Shown piece by piece: positions 5,979 to 10,212 of a stretch of DNA of 10,212 nucleotides. The DNA comes from CANKBT01 sp038235705. GTDB taxonomy: Bacteria > Actinomycetota > Actinomycetes > Mycobacteriales > SCTD01. Every line of letters begins with the position of its first letter. Within the stretch, counting starts at the first letter, position 1. The notes below the pieces were generated by a model that saw nothing but the letters and a program-made list of their open reading frames with translations, had not been told where the DNA came from and made no database searches. The position numbers and the translations under genes were made by a program. The stretch lies in the NCBI GenBank assembly GCA_038235705.1, contig JBBSTR010000080.1, positions 1 to 10,212 of the forward strand, given 5' to 3'.

Positions 5979-6696
5979 GCCTCGCCACCGCTGGTCCGTG
6001 GCGCACCGACCACACCGCCCGGACGCGCTCAAGCCCAAGCCCCGGGCGCCCCGCGAGACCCGCGACCGCCTCGACCTCCCGGCCGAGAGCCGGCGGCGGC
6101 TGCACACCCCCAGCTATGACCCAGAGGCGTTCGGACGGGTCAGCGAGCAGGTCGCCCGGTTCATGGGCACCGCCCGGTTCCTCGTCTACCTGACCGTGCT
6201 CGTCGCCGTCTGGCTGCTCTGGAACTCGGTGCTGCCCAAGAGCGTGCAGTTCGACCCGCGCGGCATGAACTTCACGCTGCTCACCTTGATCCTGTCGTTG
6301 CAGGCGAGCTACGCGGCTCCGCTCATCCTGCTCGCCCAGAACCGGCAGACCGACCGTGACCGGGTCAGCCTGGAGGAGGACCGCGCGGTCAACGCACGCC
6401 TCATGGCCGAGGTCGAATATCTCTCGCGCGAGCTGGCGTCCCTGCGACAGACGGTGGGCGAGGTCGCCACCCGCGACTTCCTGCGCGACCAGCTGCGGGA
6501 GCTGACCGAGGAGGTGGTCGCCCGCACCGGTGGTGCGGACGAGAACCCCTCCGACGAGGCTCGCCGCTCCGAGCGCGAGGACCGCAAGCGCAGGCAGGAG
6601 CGCAAGCGGCGGGCCAAGGCCAAGCGGGAGCTGGAGGGATCGGCGCCCGAGCGCAGCAGCCTCTCCGAGCCGTTCGAGGGTGAACCAGACGACTGA
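5971..6696 (+). CDS. DUF1003 two-helix membrane protein
   Basis: The 241-residue protein matches the DUF1003 pattern. A cytoplasmic N-terminus rich in Arg and Pro is followed by FMGTARF at 64-70, a first membrane helix at about 69-87 and the WNSVLP turn (84-89). A short polar loop with FDP (94-96) leads to a second helix at about 101-123, then QNRQTDRDR (123-131) and a predicted coiled-coil region (about 131-185). The tail 198-222 is very rich in Lys, Arg and Glu and probably disordered or nucleic-acid/lipid-contacting. The biochemical function of the family is unknown. The GTG start overlaps the end of the MgtE_N/CBS gene by 8 bp, implying coupled translation and possibly a joint complex, with the preceding protein as a soluble sensor for this small membrane unit; this is inference. 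Confidence 0.88.
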   Translation: MAEPRHRWSVAHRPHRPDALKPKPRAPRETRDRLDLPAESRRRLHTPSYDPEAFGRVSEQVARFMGTARFLVYLTVLVAVWLLWNSVLPKSVQFDPRGMNFTLLTLILSLQASYAAPLILLAQNRQTDRDRVSLEEDRAVNARLMAEVEYLSRELASLRQTVGEVATRDFLRDQLRELTEEVVARTGGADENPSDEARRSEREDRKRRQERKRRAKAKRELEGSAPERSSLSEPFEGEPDD

Positions 6697-6716
6697 GGCG
6701 GGAGGCTTCACCCGCC
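6697..6716 (+). terminator. Small stem-loop between DUF1003 and ATPase genes
   Basis: GGCGGG (6697-6702) and CCCGCC (6711-6716) form a perfect 6-bp stem with an 8-nt loop, starting immediately after the DUF1003 stop codon. It could attenuate or end transcription before the ATPase gene, which begins 20 bp later. There is no U-run, and such a stem is easily made by chance here. Confidence 0.3.
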
Positions 6717-6735
6717 GGGGCTACCGGCCGACACC

Positions 6736-9132
6736 ATGAGGGTGACGACTCTCCAGGCGCAGCCCTCGCCCGACCCCTCGCGACGACGACGGCGCATCGG
6801 CGAGGTGCTGGTCGAGCAGGGGCTGATCACCGAGGAGACCTTGACCCAGCTGCTCGCCCAGCAGGCCGCGCAGCCCCCCGGGTCGGTGCGCAAGCGGCTC
6901 GGACGCCTCGTGGTCGACAGCGGGGTCGCGACCGAGAGCCAGGTCGCGGAGTCCCTGGCCGAGGCGCTCGGGCTCCAGCTCGTCGACCTCGGCCGTACGG
7001 TCGTCGTCCCTGAGCACGTACGCCTGCTGCCCCGTCAGGTGGCCGAGCGCAGCGGCGTGCTCATCCTCGACAAGATCGGCAACCGCCTGCGGGTCGCCAC
7101 GTCCGACCCGACCAACGTCGTCGCGCTCGACGACGTGAAACTCTACACCGGCGCCGTGGACATCGACCTCGTCGTCGCGACCGAGAGCCAGGTCCGCGAC
7201 CACCTCAGCCGGTCCTGGTCGCTCTCGGAGGACTCCTCCGACATGAACACCTTGTTCGAGGGGCTCGGCGAGGACGACACGGTCGAGAACGAGGCGCAGC
7301 AGTCGGTCGAGGCCGCACCGATCGTGCGCCTGGTCGACGTGGTGCTCGCCGACGCCGTGCGCGCCCGGGCCAGCGACGTGCACGTCGAGCCGCAGGCCGG
7401 CGACCTGCGCATCCGCTATCGCGTCGACGGGTTGCTCCGCGACGTGATGACGGTGCCGAAGAATGCCACCTCCGCCGCCGTCAGCCGCATCAAGATCGTG
7501 TCCGGGCTCGACATCGCCGAGCGACGCCGCCCGCAGGACGGTCGCGCCAAGCTGACTGTCGACGGGCTCACGGTCGAGGCCCGCGTCTCGACGCTCCCCA
7601 CGCTGCACGGGGAGAAGGTCGTCATCCGTCTCCTGCCCCGTGCGGAGAACGTGCCGCTGCTGTCCAAGACCGGTATGACGCCGGACCAGCTGGACAAGGT
7701 CGGGTCGGCGTTCACGCAGAGCCAGGGCCTGGTGCTCATCACCGGCCCCACCGGTTCGGGCAAGACGAACACGCTCTATGCCGCGATCCAGCAGGTCAGC
7801 ACCCCGGACCGCAACATCGTCACGCTCGAGGACCCGGTCGAGGTGCAGGTCGCCGGCATCACGCAGGTCCAGGTCAACGTGAAGCAGGGGATGACGTTCG
7901 CGAAGGGGCTCCGCAGCATCCTGCGCCAGGACCCCGACATCGTCCTGGTCGGTGAGGTGCGAGACCAGGAGACCGCGGAGCTGGCGCTCCAGGCCTCGCT
8001 CACCGGGCACCTCGTGCTCACCACGCTGCACACCAACGATGCTGTCGCCGCCATCACCCGGCTGGTCGACATGGGGGTCGAACCGTTCCTCGTCGCCTCG
8101 TCGCTATCCCTGGTCGTCGCCCAGCGCCTGGTGCGTACGCCGTGCCAGAGCTGCAAGGCGCCGTACACGCCGGACGCCCGCACCCTCGCACTGCTGGGCC
8201 TGGCGGAGGGCGACCTCGCTGGCGCCACGCCGACGCGGGGGCGCGGCTGCGCCGACTGCGCCAGCACCGGCTACCGCGGGCGCACCGGGGTCTACGAGGT
8301 TCTCCCGATCACGGCCTCGCTGCGTCAGGTGCTGCTGTCCACGCCGACCGAGGCGGCCATCGGTGCAGCCGCCCGCGAGAACGGGATGAGCACGTTGCGC
8401 GCGTCCGCCCTCGCCGCGGCGCACCGTGGCGAGACCACCTACGAAGAGGTGCTGCGCGCCACGCACGTCGACACCTCCGAGGGTCCGATCTGTCCCACGT
8501 GCGCACGGGCTCTCGCGGACGGCATGATCGTCTGCCCGTGGGACGGCGCAGCGGTGACGCACGACCTGTGCGTCGGGTGCGGCAAGCAGCTCGACGCGGC
8601 GTGGAGCACCTGCCCGTGGTGCCGGACGCAGGTTGCCGTGACGGGGTCCGTCGCGGACACGGAACCGGCCCGTCCGGAACCGGTCTCGGTCGACAGGCCG
8701 GTCCTCGACCTGCCACCGGCCGACGAGTCTCTGCGCACCGATCCCGATCCCACAGCGCTCCCGCGCTGGCTGCTCGTCCATGCCGACCCGACCCGACAGG
8801 CCTCGCTGACGGCTGAGCTGGCCGGCCGCGTGCGGCTGGAGATCGTGCAGACGGCCGAGGACGCACTCGTCCGGGCCGAGGACGACCAGCTCGCCGGTGT
8901 CCTGGTCGACCAGCACCTGCCGGACCTGCCCGGCCAAGACCTGCTGCGCCTGCTGCGCGACGAACAGACGACGAGTGCTCTGCCGGTCGTGCTGCTCATC
9001 GGGCCGGACGAGCAGGCGGTGGGCGAGCAGGCGAGCGCCGAGGGGGCCGACGTGGTGCTCGTCGAGCCGGTCGACCGGCTGCTGCTCGGGGAACGGCTGC
9101 TCGCCCTGTCCACCCGCCGGGCCCGCGCCTGA
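6736..9132 (+). CDS. PilB/GspE-type ATPase fused to zinc ribbon and receiver-like domain
   Basis: This 798-residue protein is longer than usual PilB/GspE (about 500-570). The N-terminus (about 20-160) is an MshEN/T2SSE_N-like domain with RIGEVLVEQGLITEETLTQL (20-39) and a second copy-like stretch from RLGRLVVDSG (55-64). The ATPase core has Walker A GPTGSGKT (337-344), the Asp box TLEDPVEV (363-370), Walker B region DIVLVGEVRD (401-410), the His box HLVLTTLHTND (425-435) and the PilB-type tetracysteine zinc site C470/C473/C505/C508. It should be a hexameric ATPase driving pilus or type II-like assembly at the inner membrane. After about residue 575 come a double-zinc-ribbon-like segment (C586, C589, C600, C612, C615, C626, C629) and a receiver-like domain (about 678-795) with Asp684 and Asp725 but Ile755 and Glu777 where Thr/Ser and Lys are expected. 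ATG 6736 has no strong ribosome site. No pilin, platform or peptidase genes are nearby. Confidence 0.92.
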   Translation: MRVTTLQAQPSPDPSRRRRRIGEVLVEQGLITEETLTQLLAQQAAQPPGSVRKRLGRLVVDSGVATESQVAESLAEALGLQLVDLGRTVVVPEHVRLLPRQVAERSGVLILDKIGNRLRVATSDPTNVVALDDVKLYTGAVDIDLVVATESQVRDHLSRSWSLSEDSSDMNTLFEGLGEDDTVENEAQQSVEAAPIVRLVDVVLADAVRARASDVHVEPQAGDLRIRYRVDGLLRDVMTVPKNATSAAVSRIKIVSGLDIAERRRPQDGRAKLTVDGLTVEARVSTLPTLHGEKVVIRLLPRAENVPLLSKTGMTPDQLDKVGSAFTQSQGLVLITGPTGSGKTNTLYAAIQQVSTPDRNIVTLEDPVEVQVAGITQVQVNVKQGMTFAKGLRSILRQDPDIVLVGEVRDQETAELALQASLTGHLVLTTLHTNDAVAAITRLVDMGVEPFLVASSLSLVVAQRLVRTPCQSCKAPYTPDARTLALLGLAEGDLAGATPTRGRGCADCASTGYRGRTGVYEVLPITASLRQVLLSTPTEAAIGAAARENGMSTLRASALAAAHRGETTYEEVLRATHVDTSEGPICPTCARALADGMIVCPWDGAAVTHDLCVGCGKQLDAAWSTCPWCRTQVAVTGSVADTEPARPEPVSVDRPVLDLPPADESLRTDPDPTALPRWLLVHADPTRQASLTAELAGRVRLEIVQTAEDALVRAEDDQLAGVLVDQHLPDLPGQDLLRLLRDEQTTSALPVVLLIGPDEQAVGEQASAEGADVVLVEPVDRLLLGERLLALSTRRARA
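6925..7194 (+). repeat. In-frame 21-nt direct repeat within the ATPase N-terminal region
   Basis: An identical 21-nt sequence occurs at 6925-6945 and 7174-7194, exactly 249 bp apart and in the same frame. It encodes VATESQV at residues 64-70 and 147-153. Both copies precede a helix with similar spacing, so it may reflect pseudo-symmetry of the N-terminal domain. Strong codon bias makes identity at DNA level easier to reach. Confidence 0.6.
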
Positions 9133-9134
9133 CG

Positions 9135-9165
9135 ACGGTCGGGCTGAGCTCAGCCGGGCGACCGT
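9135..9165. terminator. Convergent-gene stem-loop 1 (probable bidirectional terminator)
   Basis: ACGGTCG (9135-9141) pairs with CGACCGT (9159-9165). Inside it is a 14-bp perfect palindrome, GGCTGAG/CTCAGCC (9142-9155), with a three-base GGG bulge on one side. It starts 2 nt after the ATPase stop and lies between convergent genes, as expected for a terminator used from both sides. There is no long U-run; TT follows on the plus strand. Confidence 0.6.
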
Positions 9166-9167
9166 TC

Positions 9168-9186
9168 GGCCGTCGCCGCGACGGCC
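9168..9186. terminator. Convergent-gene stem-loop 2
   Basis: GGCCGTCG (9168-9175) and CGACGGCC (9179-9186) form a perfect 8-bp stem with a CCG loop, two bases after the first stem-loop and 10 bp beyond the MarR stop codon. The two hairpins together fill most of the 64-bp convergent gap. This one is best placed to end MarR transcription. Confidence 0.55.
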
Positions 9187-9196
9187 TCGCCCTTGC

Positions 9197-9661
9197 TCAC
9201 GGTCCGCCGGTCAGACGGTCCAGCAGGTCGGCGACGAGCGCCGCCTCGTCGTCGGTCCAGTGGCTGGTCACGTGCTGGTCCACGCCGGCGAGGTGGGTCG
9301 GCCAGGCCGCCCGCAGCCGGTCGAGGCCGGCGTCGGTCAGGACCGCGTGCGTCCCACGCGCGTCGCTCGGGCAGGCCCGTCGCACCACGAGCCCGTCCCG
9401 GACAAGTCGGTCCACGAGGCGGGTCAAGCCCGACCGCGACAGCAGCACCCGATCGGCCAGCTCGGTCATGCGCAGCCGATGGTCGGGCGCCTCGGACAGC
9501 TGCACCAGCACGTCGTAGGAGGGGAGGGAGAGATCCTGCGCCGCCATCAGCTCGGCCTCCAGCCGACGCGTGACCTGCGTGTGCGCCGTCAGGAACGCGC
9601 GCCACGCCCGCTGCTGCACCGCGCTGAGCGGTTGCACCTCGATCGGGGTCACCGTGGTCAT
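9197..9661 (-). CDS. MarR-family transcriptional regulator
   Basis: The 154-residue protein has MarR length and layout. An N-terminal dimer helix (about 12-40) leads to a winged helix-turn-helix (about 45-113), with RMTELADRVLLSRSGLTRLV at 64-83 containing the HTH and RRACPSDARGTHAVLTDAG at 94-112 forming the wing and its typical D-x-R (Asp100, Arg102) and LTxxG features. A C-terminal dimer helix follows (about 115-151). MarR proteins are dimers that usually repress nearby genes and release DNA on binding small aromatic, acyl-CoA or oxidant signals. Its only cysteine is Cys97 in the wing, so OhrR-type N-terminal thiol sensing is unlikely. The ATG is preceded by TAATCT six bases upstream and no ribosome site, suggesting a leaderless transcript. 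It is divergent from the malyl-CoA-lyase-like gene, the most likely target along with itself. Confidence 0.93.
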   Translation of the reverse strand: MTTVTPIEVQPLSAVQQRAWRAFLTAHTQVTRRLEAELMAAQDLSLPSYDVLVQLSEAPDHRLRMTELADRVLLSRSGLTRLVDRLVRDGLVVRRACPSDARGTHAVLTDAGLDRLRAAWPTHLAGVDQHVTSHWTDDEAALVADLLDRLTGGP

Positions 9662-9667
9662 CAGCCG

Positions 9668-9673
9668 AGATTA
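9668..9673 (-). promoter_or_regulatory. Candidate -10 box (TAATCT) of the MarR gene
   Basis: On the minus strand TAATCT matches TANNNT and is followed by CGGCTG and then the ATG, which places transcription start at or next to the start codon. The spacing mirrors that of the divergent gene on the other side of the gap. Confidence 0.5.
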
Positions 9674-9678
9674 CCTGT

Positions 9679-9690
9679 GTGACCGGCCAC
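9679..9690. promoter_or_regulatory. Candidate MarR operator dyad
   Basis: GTGACCGGCCAC is a 12-bp palindrome with one mismatched pair, lying near the middle of the divergent gap and overlapping the expected -35 position of the plus-strand promoter. MarR proteins generally bind palindromes of about 16-20 bp, so this would be only the core. It is inferred from position and symmetry alone. Confidence 0.3.
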
Positions 9691-9703
9691 CACCGCGCCT
9701 CGC

Positions 9704-9709
9704 TAAGGT
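9704..9709 (+). promoter_or_regulatory. Candidate -10 box (TAAGGT) of the HpcH/HpaI lyase gene
   Basis: TAAGGT matches TANNNT and is followed by CGGCTC and then the GTG at 9716. There is no Shine-Dalgarno site. The six-base spacing and CGGCT sequence are the same as on the MarR side, so both genes probably make leaderless transcripts from facing promoters. Confidence 0.5.
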
Positions 9710-9715
9710 CGGCTC

Positions 9716-10212
9716 GTGCCCCGTTCCCCGAAAGACTTCTTCAGACCGTTGGCCGTCGGCGCCCCCGAGCCGCTGCGGGAGGTGCCGTGGAGACCGTCCC
9801 GGATGATCCACTTCTTCGACCCGAGCAACCCGAAGATGGTGGCCAAGGTCCCCGACCTCGCGACCAAGGTCGACGTGCTGCTCGGCAACCTCGAGGACGC
9901 CGTCCAGGTCGACCGCAAGGAGGCCGCGCGCGCCGGCTTGGTGGAGGTCGGCAGAGGAGCCGACCTCGGCAACGCCCAGCTGTGGACCCGCGTCAACTCG
10001 CTGGACTCCCCGTGGGCGCTGGACGACCTCACCACCCTGGTCACCGAGATCGGCGACGTCCTCGACGTGATCATGGTGCCGAAGGTCGAGGGACCGGAGG
10101 ACATCCACTACGTGGACCGGCTGCTCGCGCAGCTGGAGGCCAAGGCGGGCGTCTCGCGCCCGCTGCAGGTGCACGCGATCCTCGAGACCGCGAGCGGCAT
10201 GTCCCGGGTCGA
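9716..10212 (+). CDS. HpcH/HpaI aldolase/citrate lyase family, malyl-CoA-lyase-like (partial)
   Basis: The frame from GTG 9716 stays open to the window edge (165 codons plus two bases), so the 3' half is missing; the family is usually about 280-330 residues. Visible motifs are those of CitE/malyl-CoA lyases: LLGNLEDAV (55-63) with the Glu-Asp pair at the start of the barrel, WTRVNSLDSPW (90-100) with Arg92 expected to contact the acyl-CoA or oxo-acid, VIMVPKVEG (118-126), and HAILETASGM (153-162) with Glu157 expected to bind Mg2+. Such enzymes cleave or form malyl-CoA, methylmalyl-CoA or citryl-CoA, in the ethylmalonyl-CoA or related acyl-CoA pathways. About 25 residues precede the first beta strand, which suits an authentic start at this GTG. 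The divergent MarR gene is a likely regulator. The exact substrate cannot be fixed from half the protein. Confidence 0.88.
   Translation, partial: MPRSPKDFFRPLAVGAPEPLREVPWRPSRMIHFFDPSNPKMVAKVPDLATKVDVLLGNLEDAVQVDRKEAARAGLVEVGRGADLGNAQLWTRVNSLDSPWALDDLTTLVTEIGDVLDVIMVPKVEGPEDIHYVDRLLAQLEAKAGVSRPLQVHAILETASGMSRV

Noticed and set aside
4539..6107. 522-residue minus-strand open frame
   Set aside because: It is antisense to the MgtE_N/CBS gene and neighbours, rich in Arg/Gly/Gln without domain motifs, and explained by GC codon bias.
6721..8031. 436-residue minus-strand open frame opposite the ATPase
   Set aside because: The plus-strand frame has complete Walker A, Asp, Walker B and His boxes; the minus frame has only low-complexity Asp/His/Arg/Leu sequence.

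Overview
This is a very GC-rich stretch with strong G/C bias at third codon positions, GTG starts used alongside ATG, and several genes without a visible Shine-Dalgarno sequence but with a TANNNT box 6-7 nt before the start codon. Together with the gene content (MgtE_N/CBS protein overlapping a DUF1003 protein, stand-alone RibD-C reductase, PilB/GspE-type ATPase), this points to an actinobacterial chromosome (Actinomycetota). A Nocardioidaceae- or Micrococcales-like source is a guess. I see no phage genes, insertion sequence, CRISPR array, rRNA or tRNA.

Layout. Bases 1-100 are an extreme G/C homopolymer stretch. A stem-loop at 115-144 follows a minus-strand acyl-CoA dehydrogenase (160-1362). 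Upstream of that, on the same strand, is an EamA/DMT transporter (1477-2421). A 37-bp divergent gap leads to six plus-strand genes: a PAP2-family membrane phosphatase/phosphotransferase (2459-3217), an RhlG-like short-chain dehydrogenase (3228-3992), a RibD C-terminal-type pyrimidine reductase (3989-4726), a soluble PRC-barrel/MgtE_N/CBS protein (4737-5978), a DUF1003 two-helix membrane protein (5971-6696) and a large PilB/GspE-type ATPase with a zinc ribbon and receiver-like domain at its C-terminus (6736-9132). Two tandem stem-loops (9135-9186) separate this run from a convergent MarR-family regulator (9197-9661). The regulator is divergent from a malyl-CoA-lyase-like HpcH/HpaI gene (9716 to the window edge), which is cut off.

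How the genes relate. Start/stop overlaps suggest two tight pairs: dehydrogenase with reductase, and MgtE_N/CBS with DUF1003. TANNNT boxes formed partly from upstream TAG stop codons suggest extra internal leaderless promoters in the plus-strand run. The MarR gene and the lyase share a 54-bp region with symmetrically placed -10-like boxes and a short dyad, so MarR control of both is plausible. No pilus or secretion partner of the ATPase is in view. The most unusual protein is that ATPase: an MshEN-like N-terminus (possible cyclic-di-GMP sensor), a complete ATPase core, then a zinc ribbon and a receiver-like domain lacking the usual Thr/Ser and Lys.
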